Shown one piece after another: positions 43,716 through 50,600 of a stretch of 64,000 nt of DNA. The notes beneath the pieces are model-generated. The model ran no database searches. It had not been told where the DNA came from and was given only the letters and a program-made list of their open reading frames with translations. Position 1 is the stretch's first letter; each line of letters begins with the position of its first letter. Source of the DNA: Porphyromonas sp. (GTDB lineage: Bacteria > Bacteroidota > Bacteroidia > Bacteroidales > Porphyromonadaceae). The stretch is taken from positions 1-64,000 of the forward strand of contig JASBZK010000005.1 in NCBI GenBank assembly GCA_029983505.1, written 5' to 3'. A program made the position numbers and the translations under genes.

Positions 43716-43800
43716 GGTACAGACCGAGACGATTTTCTATGTCCGTACGGCGTCGCCGCGTGGTACGGACCAAAGATATCCTCCCGGTCCGTATCTCGTG
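43716..43800. repeat. 23-bp-period array between divergent gcvP and the ferredoxin-like gene
   Basis: Cores GGTACAGACC (43716), TGTCCGTACGG (about 43740), GGTACGGACC (43762) and GGTCCGTATCTCG (43786), 22-24 bp apart. This is the only array of the set that lies between divergent genes. It accounts for most of the 350-bp gap. Confidence 0.8.
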
Positions 43801-43912
43801 CCGGTAAGGGGCATTAGGAGGCGGTGAACAAATGGCACCCCTTCTTTTTTCTATGACAAACAAGGAAACGAGTCTCTTTTTCTCTTAACTCAAAAGAATT
43901 ATTTTGGTTACA

Positions 43913-44167
43913 ATGGAATCCCAAACGTCCCAAGAAGCTCCAAAAAGTAAGGTTTATTCCAAAGACAACCTCAGAATTATCTGGCGCCCCGACCTGTGCC
44001 AGCACGCAGGCGTCTGCGTACGTACCCTTCCGAAGGTGTACCGCCCGCAGGACAAACCCTGGATTAACCCCGAGCACGCTGCCGTCGAAGAGCTGATGGC
44101 GCAAATAGACCGGTGTCCCAGCGGTGCCTTGTCGTATGAACTCATAAACCTCAAAGAGACATTATGA
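43913..44167 (+). CDS. Small iron-sulfur (Fer4_19/YjdI-like) protein
   Basis: An 84-residue protein with the Fer4_19 pattern: DLCQHAGVCVRTLP (Cys29, Cys35) and DRCPSGALSYE (Cys68). Only three Cys are present, so the cluster would need another ligand (His31 is a candidate) or be a [3Fe-4S]-type. The family is small and uncharacterised; E. coli YjdI is a relative. It overlaps the first GNAT gene by 4 bp, and a YjdI-YjdJ pairing is seen elsewhere. The ATG at 43913 is chosen over an upstream TTG. Confidence 0.8.
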   Translation: MESQTSQEAPKSKVYSKDNLRIIWRPDLCQHAGVCVRTLPKVYRPQDKPWINPEHAAVEELMAQIDRCPSGALSYELINLKETL

Positions 44168-44532
44168 TCGAGATCAAACACATCGACAAGACTCCCGAAA
44201 ACGGTCGCTTTGTCCTCCTCGATGACGGGAAGGAGATCGGGGAGATGACCTACACCTACGCCGGATCGGATAAGGCGGTCTTTGACCACACGTTTGTGCA
44301 TCCGGACTATCGTGGCGGCAATAAAGCCGCCCTTCTGATGGACAGGGCGATGGCGTGGGTCAGAGAAAAAGGGCTCTCCATATTCCCCCTCTGTCCCTAT
44401 GTGGACCGAATGATCCGTGTCTTTCCGGACAAATACGGAGACCTGCCGCTCGCTGAGTTTGAGATAAACGAGCTCACGGGCGAACTTCAACCCTGCAATG
44501 TCCCTTCCGATAACCCCAAAAACGAGAAATGA
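44164..44532 (+). CDS. YjdJ-like GNAT protein, copy 1
   Basis: A 122-residue protein of the small GNAT-type (YjdJ/Gcn5-related) family. GEMTYTYAG, FDHTFVHPDYRGGNKAALLMDRA and PLCPYV are family landmarks; the R-G-G-N stretch is the acetyl-CoA-binding region. It carries an extra ~28-residue polar C-terminal tail that copy 2 lacks. It overlaps the iron-sulfur gene by 4 bp; the substrate is unknown. Confidence 0.85.
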   Translation: MIEIKHIDKTPENGRFVLLDDGKEIGEMTYTYAGSDKAVFDHTFVHPDYRGGNKAALLMDRAMAWVREKGLSIFPLCPYVDRMIRVFPDKYGDLPLAEFEINELTGELQPCNVPSDNPKNEK

Positions 44533-44535
44533 ATC

Positions 44536-44820
44536 ATGATTGAAATCAAGCAAGAAGACGGCGAAAAGCGCGGCAGGTTCGTCGCGTACAACGACGGAGT
44601 CGAAGTCGGCGAAATGACCTACACCTATGCGGGTCCCGTGAAAGCGATTTTTGACCACACGTTCGTGGACGACAGTATGCGCGGGCAAAACGTGGGTCGC
44701 CTGATGCTCGACAAAGCAGCCGAGTGGATGCGCAAAAATGAAATCAAGCTCATCCCCCTCTGCCCCTATGTCAAAGGACAGGTGATTAAGCACCCGGATC
44801 TCTACGGAGACCTGCTGTAA
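44536..44820 (+). CDS. YjdJ-like GNAT protein, copy 2
   Basis: A 94-residue paralogue of the preceding gene, sharing MIEIK, GEMTYTYAG, FDHTFV and IPLCPYV. RGQNVGRLM is the canonical acetyl-CoA loop. It starts 3 bp after copy 1, so the pair arose by tandem duplication. A strong bidirectional terminator follows. Confidence 0.88.
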   Translation: MIEIKQEDGEKRGRFVAYNDGVEVGEMTYTYAGPVKAIFDHTFVDDSMRGQNVGRLMLDKAAEWMRKNEIKLIPLCPYVKGQVIKHPDLYGDLL

Positions 44821-44846
44821 GAGACCTCAGGGTTCCAAAGTAAAAA

Positions 44847-44880
44847 GTCCCGCACTTCGGTGAATGCCGAAGTGCGGGAC
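44847..44880 (+). terminator. Bidirectional terminator after the GNAT pair
   Basis: A perfect 14-bp stem GTCCCGCACTTCGG (44847-44860) with 44867-44880, 6-nt loop; TTGCTCTAAAT follows on the plus strand and TTTTTA on the minus strand. It begins 27 bp past the second GNAT stop and also lies downstream of tRNA-Lys. Confidence 0.88.
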
Positions 44881-45012
44881 TTGCTCTAAATAAGGATTTG
44901 CACAATCGGAGACCGACAAAAAGGCTGAACCCAAGCCATATCCACTATGACTTGGGCTCATACAAATTATATAACAAAGATATATGTCAAAAGATGTATC
45001 TTCATTGAAGAG

Positions 45013-45085
45013 TGATCCGCTTGGGGCTCGAACCCAAGACCCCAACATTAAAAGTGTTGTGCTCTACCTGCTGAGCTAGCGGATC
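45013..45085 (-). tRNA. tRNA-Lys (anticodon UUU)
   Basis: A 73-nt cloverleaf on the minus strand. Acceptor stem GATCCGC pairs with GCGGATC, discriminator A at 45013. The D arm has GCTCAGCAGGTAGAGC; the anticodon arm CAACA-CTTTTAA-TGTTG gives UUU; the T arm is TTGGG-TTCGAGC-CCCAA. The CCA end is not encoded. Confidence 0.97.
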
Positions 45086-45128
45086 TCGTACCTTGCGGCG
45101 AGAAACTGTCCGTTTCTCTAAGGTTTTG

Positions 45129-45159
45129 CAAAGGTACCATTTTCTTCCGAATAAACAAA
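45129..45159 (-). promoter_or_regulatory. Promoter of tRNA-Lys
   Basis: On the minus strand: TTTG (45159-45156), 19-bp spacer, TACCTTTG (45136-45129). A full consensus match about 44 bp before the tRNA. Confidence 0.8.
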
Positions 45160-45172
45160 CACTCCTCGCGGG

Positions 45173-46444
45173 TTAGCGTTTGCGGACGATGGCGTTTGTG
45201 ACGCGTACCGAGCAGATGAGGGTGCCGGAGGAGACGGAAGTGATCTCCACGTCCCAGACGTGAGAAGATCGACCGCGGTGGATGATGCGCCCCTCGGCCT
45301 TTACGGTATCGCCTTCGTGTGCGGAGCTGATGTGGTTGCCGCTCACCTGCATGCCGTATTGGAGTTCGTTATTTTTGAGCAACCGGATGCTGCCGTATCC
45401 TGCCACGGTCTCCGCCAGAGCGAGGTTTGCTCCGCCGTGGATGATTCCCATCGGTTGGCGCGTCCTTCTGTCCACGGGCATAGTGGCTTCCACGTACCCT
45501 TCTTCGATGCGCGTCACTTTGATGCCGAGGTTCTCCATCAGCGTATTCTTCTGGAGTGCGTCGATTTGGTCGGTGGTGAGGGTGTTGGTCTCCTCGGGGT
45601 AGAGGATGTATTTATTGAGGAGGTGCCGGATGCCGTCTTCGTTATTGGAGAGGGTGATGTAGTTGGCTGCCCGCTTTACGGCTTCCGTGGCGTTGGCCAT
45701 GGCTACGCCGAGTCCCGCGAGCTGTATCATCCGGAGGTCGTTGTAATTGTCGCCCACGGCGATGATCTTCTCTTTGCTCAGGCCCACGTCTGCGAGCAGA
45801 AATTCGAGTGCCGTCCCTTTGTCCACTCCGTAGGGGATGATTTCGATGAAGTTTTCCGCAGAGGTGAGAAATGTAAGGCGCCCTTTGTACATCTCGATGA
45901 GCTCCGTCTTCAGGGGGGCGAGGCGGTCTCTGTCGCCGACAAGTGCCGCCTTGAAGGGCGCTCTGGTGAGATTGAAAGAGAAGTCTTCCGAGACTTGGAT
46001 CGGCATGCCGTTGTTCACAAAGCTCTCCATTTCCACATACTTATTCCCCTCCTTATTGGTGACAATGGCCTGATTGATGTAGGAGAGCATTGTCACGCCT
46101 TCGAGGTCTTTGATCTTCTCGAAGAGGTCTCTAAGGAGGTCGAGCGACATCGTGTTGCGCGAGAGGACTTGACCGTCGCGCATGGAGGTGATTTTGCCCC
46201 CGTTGTAGGAGATGATGTAGCCCCCGTATTCGTCGAGGCGCAGCTCCTTGGCAATATGCCGGCAGCCGTAGGTGGGACGACCGGATGCGATAACCACCGT
46301 CATGCCCAACTTCTGGATCTCCATAATAGACGCGTAGGCGGAGGGCGAAATCTTCTTGTCGTCGTCGACGAGGGTGCCGTCCAGATCGAATGCGATGAGC
46401 GCGTATTTGAGTCTCTCTTTATTCTCTTTGTTAATCGGATTCAT
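45173..46444 (-). CDS. Fusion of Cof-type HAD phosphatase and hotdog thioesterase
   Basis: A 423-residue protein. Residues 1-285 are a Cof-type HAD-IIB hydrolase: nucleophile DLDGT at 20-24, ASGRPTYG, the Lys region and GDNYNDLRM for metal binding. Residues ~300-423 are a PaaI/MenI-like hotdog domain: PMGIIHGGANLALAETVAGYGS, with the catalytic acidic residue in the LAE stretch, and SGNHISSAHEGDTVKAEG. Both halves look intact. The HAD part probably dephosphorylates a sugar phosphate or flavin precursor; the hotdog part hydrolyses an acyl-CoA, perhaps in menaquinone synthesis. These assignments are by family only. Confidence 0.9.
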   Translation of the reverse strand: MNPINKENKERLKYALIAFDLDGTLVDDDKKISPSAYASIMEIQKLGMTVVIASGRPTYGCRHIAKELRLDEYGGYIISYNGGKITSMRDGQVLSRNTMSLDLLRDLFEKIKDLEGVTMLSYINQAIVTNKEGNKYVEMESFVNNGMPIQVSEDFSFNLTRAPFKAALVGDRDRLAPLKTELIEMYKGRLTFLTSAENFIEIIPYGVDKGTALEFLLADVGLSKEKIIAVGDNYNDLRMIQLAGLGVAMANATEAVKRAANYITLSNNEDGIRHLLNKYILYPEETNTLTTDQIDALQKNTLMENLGIKVTRIEEGYVEATMPVDRRTRQPMGIIHGGANLALAETVAGYGSIRLLKNNELQYGMQVSGNHISSAHEGDTVKAEGRIIHRGRSSHVWDVEITSVSSGTLICSVRVTNAIVRKR

Positions 46445-46491
46445 ACTGTTTCATTGGTTAAAAATAGGCACAGGGTGTGTGTCCCAAGCCC

Positions 46492-46571
46492 CGGTACGTG
46501 CAAAAAACTATTTTCGGTCCGTGCGACCTTAATGCCCCGGCCTGTACCAAAATTTCTTTTCGGTACGTACC
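46492..46571. repeat. 23-bp-period array downstream of pfkA
   Basis: Cores CGGTACGTGC (46492), CGGTCCGTGC (46515), CGGCCTGTACC (46538) and CGGTACGTACC (46561), all exactly 23 bp apart. Lies between the pfkA stop and the HAD-thioesterase start. Confidence 0.92.
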
Positions 46572-46594
46572 CCGTTCACCCCTCTTTCCGGGGC

Positions 46595-47632
46595 TTAGAG
46601 CGCAAGGAGTCCGAGTACTCGGTAGTCTTCCTCCCGGATGACGCTCTCTTTTTTGATGGCTTTGGAGAAAGAGACGTTCACCATACTGTCGTTTTGGATG
46701 CCGATCATCACGTTGCGCTGCCCGTCAAGCAGGGCTTCGACGGCCGCCACGCCCATACGGGAGGCAAGGATGCGGTCTTGGGCGCAGGGGGAGCCTCCTC
46801 TCTGGATGTACCCGAGTATGACCACGCGGGCTTCGTACTCGGGGTGGGCGGCTTTGATGCGCTCGACGACACCGTTGGCTCCGCCGGTCTTGGGGGACTC
46901 GGCCACGATGATGATGGCGGAATTTTTGCTCTTGCGGAAGCCGCTCGAGATCATATTATTCATCTGCTCTTCGCTCGAGTGGTACTCGGGGATGACGGCC
47001 ACTTCGGCGCCGGAGGCGAGGGCGCCGTTGAGTGCCAAAAAGCCCGAGTTGCGCCCCATCACTTCCACGACGAAGAGCCGGTCGTGGCTCGAAGCGGTGT
47101 CGCGAAGTTTGTCGACCGCGTCCATAATGGTATTTAGTGCGGTATCGGCGCCAAGGGTGCGGTCGGTGCCGGCCAGGTCGTTGTCTATCGTCCCCGGTAT
47201 GCCCACGATGGGGAAATCGTACTCTTTGGCAAACATCTGCGCTCCGCTCAGAGAGCCGTCACCGCCGATGACCACGAGGGCGTCGATCTCTTCGCGGACG
47301 ATATTCGCCCAAGCTTTGCTGCGCCCCTCTTTCGTCATAAATTCCATACTGCGCGCCGTCTTGAGGATGGTGCCTCCGCGCTGTATGATGTTGGAGACGT
47401 CTTCGGTGTGAAACTCCCGTATCGAGCCTTCGATGAGCCCTTTGTACCCGCGATAGATGCCTTTTACTTTAAGCCCTTTGGCGATGGCGGTGCGGGTTAC
47501 GGAGCGAATGGCGGGGTTCATCCCGGGGGCGTCTCCTCCACTGGTGAGGATGCCGATCGTCCGGATCTCCGTGGAGCGCGGAAATTGCTCCGGTGCCGTC
47601 CCGGGGGTGACGGCTTGAGATTCTTCTTTCAT
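46595..47632 (-). CDS. pfkA: ATP-dependent 6-phosphofructokinase
   Basis: A 345-residue glycolytic enzyme phosphorylating fructose 6-phosphate. SGGDAPGMN at 31-39, GGDGSLSGA (the GGDGS form, indicating ATP rather than PPi), and [12 protein letters not shown] with the catalytic Asp are intact. It has a ~22-residue N-terminal extension compared with E. coli PfkA. It starts 35 bp after prmA and may share its transcript. Confidence 0.96.
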   Translation of the reverse strand: MKEESQAVTPGTAPEQFPRSTEIRTIGILTSGGDAPGMNPAIRSVTRTAIAKGLKVKGIYRGYKGLIEGSIREFHTEDVSNIIQRGGTILKTARSMEFMTKEGRSKAWANIVREEIDALVVIGGDGSLSGAQMFAKEYDFPIVGIPGTIDNDLAGTDRTLGADTALNTIMDAVDKLRDTASSHDRLFVVEVMGRNSGFLALNGALASGAEVAVIPEYHSSEEQMNNMISSGFRKSKNSAIIIVAESPKTGGANGVVERIKAAHPEYEARVVILGYIQRGGSPCAQDRILASRMGVAAVEALLDGQRNVMIGIQNDSMVNVSFSKAIKKESVIREEDYRVLGLLAL

Positions 47633-47667
47633 AGTGTCTGTGTGTCGTTAATGTCGTGTGCCGTGTG

Positions 47668-48534
47668 TCATCTCCGCTCTGCCCTAAGGGCAACCCAGTC
47701 GCCTTCGGGGTTGAGTGTCTCTTTTGTCTCGAGCCCTCTCTCCGAGAGCGCACGGGTAAGGGTGGGGAGATCGCCCAGGAGAAATCCGCTCAGGAGGAGC
47801 GTACCGTCGGGCTTCAGCGCCGAGAGGTAGCGATCCAGATCCTCAAGGATGATGTTGCGGGTGATGTTGGCGAAAAAGTAATCTGCGGGACGTACCGAAG
47901 GGAGGAGCGATGCGTCGCCGTGGCGGATGTCGAGGTCCACGCCGTTTGCGTCGGCATTCTCTCTCGCGTTTGCCGTGGAGCGGTCGTCGATGTCGATGGA
48001 CGTGCAGCAGGAGGCTCCTTTTTTCATCGCGAAGATGCCGAGGACACCCGAGCCGCACCCCATATCGATGACGGAGCGTCCCGCGAGGGGTAGTCCGTCG
48101 ATGAGCCGGATCATCCCCGCCGTCGTGGCGTGATTGCCCGTGCCGAAAGCCATCTTGGGGTCAATGACGATGTCGAAAGGGACGTCGGGTCTCGCTTCGT
48201 GAAAAGAGGCACGGATGACGACCCTTCCCGGCACTGCTTCGATGGGTCGGTGGTAGTTCTTCTCCCACTCCTCGTTCCAGTCCCGGTCTTCAATTTCGTT
48301 CGCCCGGGTCGTGACGCACGAGCCGAGAGGGGCGAGGGCTTCGGCGGTTTTCTGTTCGTCGTAAGCACTCTTCTCGATGAACGCGTGAAGCGTGCCGAGA
48401 TCGTCGTCTGAGAACGTCCCGTATCCGGCTTCGGACAGATAGAAGACGGCCGCATCATGCCGTGTGCCGAGGTCGTCGTCTCCCGTTATCGTGACGCTGA
48501 GGTCTATGTATGGGTGCGTTTGTCTGTCAGTCAT
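47668..48534 (-). CDS. prmA: Ribosomal protein L11 methyltransferase
   Basis: A 288-residue SAM-dependent methyltransferase. VIDMGCGSGVLGIFAMKKG is the SAM motif I; FFANITRNIILEDL is the NxxxxxL/NPP-like catalytic region; PKMAFGTGNHATT is the typical PrmA signature. The N-terminal ~100 residues form the L11-recognition domain. It methylates ribosomal protein L11. Confidence 0.94.
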   Translation of the reverse strand: MTDRQTHPYIDLSVTITGDDDLGTRHDAAVFYLSEAGYGTFSDDDLGTLHAFIEKSAYDEQKTAEALAPLGSCVTTRANEIEDRDWNEEWEKNYHRPIEAVPGRVVIRASFHEARPDVPFDIVIDPKMAFGTGNHATTAGMIRLIDGLPLAGRSVIDMGCGSGVLGIFAMKKGASCCTSIDIDDRSTANARENADANGVDLDIRHGDASLLPSVRPADYFFANITRNIILEDLDRYLSALKPDGTLLLSGFLLGDLPTLTRALSERGLETKETLNPEGDWVALRAERR

Positions 48535-48636
48535 TAATTGCAGTCTTGGTTACGTCCGGACGGGCGGGGCAGGCTCCGTTCACAACGCGCTTCCTACTCC
48601 TCCGAATCCGGTACCTAAAGTTACCAAAAATAACGA

Positions 48637-48682
48637 AACAGATCAGGAATACCGACGTGATGCGCGGTACTCCTGACCTGTT
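48637..48682 (-). terminator. Terminator of rpsU
   Basis: An 18-bp imperfect stem, AACAGATCAGGAATACCG (48637-48654) with 48665-48682, 10-nt loop. On the minus strand it is followed by TCGTTATTTTTGG. It begins 89 bp past the rpsU stop. Confidence 0.8.
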
Positions 48683-48770
48683 TTCTGGCTTATATTATAT
48701 GAGCGAACTTATGTGTCCTTGGTTCAGACCTCCTTTCGTGTTCGGCTTGAAAAGGAACCTAATCCGGAGA

Positions 48771-48965
48771 TTAGTCCATTTCTGCCTGACGAAGGCTTTG
48801 GACGTAGCGGGCTTTTTCCATCTTGCGACGCTTCACTTGGGAGGTCTTCTTGAACTCCTTGCGGTTTCTGAGTTCGCGCATGGTGCCGGTACGGTCAAAT
48901 TTGCGTTTGAATACCTTGAGGGCTTTCTCGATGTTGTCGCCCTGCTTTACGGGTACAATGATCAT
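48771..48965 (-). CDS. rpsU: 30S ribosomal protein S21
   Basis: A 64-residue, highly basic ribosomal protein. MIIVPVKQGDNIEKALKVFKRKFDRTG is the S21 N-terminus; the basic RRKMEKARY follows. The start at 48965 gives the standard length; longer in-frame starts enter the promoter region. Transcribed alone from a consensus promoter. Confidence 0.97.
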   Translation of the reverse strand: MIIVPVKQGDNIEKALKVFKRKFDRTGTMRELRNRKEFKKTSQVKRRKMEKARYVQSLRQAEMD

Positions 48966-49061
48966 AAATTCTGCTCTTTTTTTTGCTTGTTGGTGCTTTA
49001 TTGCGTTATGTCTGTTACAAAAATATGGCGCGAACGGACACATTCGCACCCTTTTGGACTG

Positions 49062-49093
49062 CAAAGGTACCACATTCGTCTCTTTCCTCCAAA
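49062..49093 (-). promoter_or_regulatory. Promoter of rpsU
   Basis: On the minus strand: TTTG (49093-49090), 20-bp spacer, TACCTTTG (49069-49062). A full consensus match, about 97 bp before the start. Confidence 0.8.
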
Positions 49094-49122
49094 TTTAGTC
49101 GTGAGAATCAGCGCGAAAAAGA

Positions 49123-49201
49123 GATACAGACTGAGAAGAAATTTCCGGTCTGTATCTTGAGGGGAAAAGGTACAGACCGGGGATTTCTTTTCGGACGTAC
49201 C
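49123..49201. repeat. 23-bp-period array downstream of the porin gene
   Basis: Cores GATACAGAC (49123), CGGTCTGTATC (49146), GGTACAGACC (49169) and CGGACGTACC (49192), all exactly 23 bp apart, alternating in orientation so that neighbours can pair. It ends 10 bp before the porin stop. Confidence 0.92.
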
Positions 49202-49211
49202 AAGATCGAAA

Positions 49212-50327
49212 TCAGAATGCGAACTGCAGTTGCGTATTGATTGTATGGTTCGTGTTGGATGCACCTTGGGGATCCGTTACGTTGTACTCGAGGCTGAGAC
49301 GGCACTTGGGTAGGAACTTGTATTGGAGTCCGACCACATAGTTATTGATCGAGAGGTGGTTCTCGCCGCCCTTATTGAAGTCGGCGTAGGTGTAGGAGCC
49401 GATGAGGTCAAGCTTTTGGAAGAGCAGGACGCGTGCCGTGGCGTATACCCCGTCGGAGAGGACGTTGCCGTCCCTGCCCGCGATGTACTCCGATCGGATG
49501 CCGAACCGCTCGGACTTATAGGAAAGCCCGCCCGCTACGCGATCCATCCGGTAGGTCTCGCCTTTGGTGACGCGGCGCTGTTCTTTAGTAAAAAGCGCGT
49601 CTCCGACAGCTACCGTTTTGCCCGAGAGAAATGAACCCTGGAGCTCCAAGCCGACGAAGGGGCGGATGGTGAGGTTCCCGGAGAGTGTCTTGGCCTTATT
49701 GAGGTCGCGGCGATTCATACCCTGTCCGTTGTAAGCGCCGATGCGGTAGCTCATGATTTGCCCCAAAAGGTCGCCCTTTATCTCTACGCCCAAGTCGCGT
49801 CCGCTCCAAGCACCGTTTAGCGGGTTGGAGGGGTTACACGCCGCCATATAGTTGGATAGTAAACTCATGGTGGAGATGAGCTCGTGCACGGCCGGGCTGA
49901 TCTGGTTCTCCATCAGAAAGGGAACCTTTCTCTGCCCCAGGACGATCCCGAACTCCGGCACCGGCGTGTACTCGGCGTAATACTCGAGGTTGGTGTAGTC
50001 GCCGGCGAGGTCGCTCGTGTAGGTCAGTGACAAGTCGTCCGTGATCTTGGCTTTGACCTGCAGCACGATGCGGTGAATGACGAAGTCGTTCGCACCATTA
50101 CCAAGCATAATGCCTACGGGAGAGACAGGACCGAAGCCCGCCGAATATCCGCCTTGGAGTATTCCGGAGAAGGTGACGCGATCCAGCATTTTGTCCAAGA
50201 CTGTCCGGGATTTTTGATCCGGAGTGTCCGGCGTCTTCTCTTCTCCCTGAGCAGCGGCGGGAAGCGAATTCGTGAGAAGCAGCAAGCCCGACACAAGGGC
50301 AGAGTAGAGCAGTGACTGTATTTTCAT
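49212..50327 (-). CDS. Phosphate-selective porin O/P-type outer-membrane protein
   Basis: A 371-residue outer-membrane beta barrel. Signal peptide (about 1-26, LPAAAQ), then amphipathic strands and GILQGGYSAGFGP, ending in the barrel-type C-terminal aromatic TQLQFAF. The LGQRKVPFLMENQISP segment is typical of the OprO/OprP (porin_O_P) family. Solute specificity cannot be told. The start at 50327 gives the signal peptide. Confidence 0.85.
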   Translation of the reverse strand: MKIQSLLYSALVSGLLLLTNSLPAAAQGEEKTPDTPDQKSRTVLDKMLDRVTFSGILQGGYSAGFGPVSPVGIMLGNGANDFVIHRIVLQVKAKITDDLSLTYTSDLAGDYTNLEYYAEYTPVPEFGIVLGQRKVPFLMENQISPAVHELISTMSLLSNYMAACNPSNPLNGAWSGRDLGVEIKGDLLGQIMSYRIGAYNGQGMNRRDLNKAKTLSGNLTIRPFVGLELQGSFLSGKTVAVGDALFTKEQRRVTKGETYRMDRVAGGLSYKSERFGIRSEYIAGRDGNVLSDGVYATARVLLFQKLDLIGSYTYADFNKGGENHLSINNYVVGLQYKFLPKCRLSLEYNVTDPQGASNTNHTINTQLQFAF

Positions 50328-50493
50328 CTCTAATGGGTGGTGTTTTTTTGAAGTTATTGGATGATGAATCTGTAAATTTTGCTGTAAATCTACCAAATAT
50401 CCGGATTAGAACCGGATCGGGAGCAGAATTTGAACGTGTTCGGATGCCGCATCCCCTTTCCGGTGTCTTGTGTTACAAAAATATGACGAAAAG

Positions 50494-50525
50494 TTTGTTT
50501 GCTACTAAATTTTCCCTTAACTTTA
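50494..50525 (+). promoter_or_regulatory. Promoter of the EF-G2 gene
   Basis: TTTG (50494-50497), 20-bp spacer, TAACTTTA (50518-50525), one mismatch in the -7 box, about 76 bp before the start. Confidence 0.65.
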
Positions 50526-50600
50526 GGCAGTGGAACCGATTTTGGTTTTAGGAAACGAGCCTTTATTAAACCCAATCATAAACTTTAAACAAGATGCGCC

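Noticed and set aside
45260-47137. A 625-codon open frame on the plus strand
   Set aside because: Antisense to the HAD-thioesterase and pfkA genes and spanning the repeat array between them; no recognisable domain.
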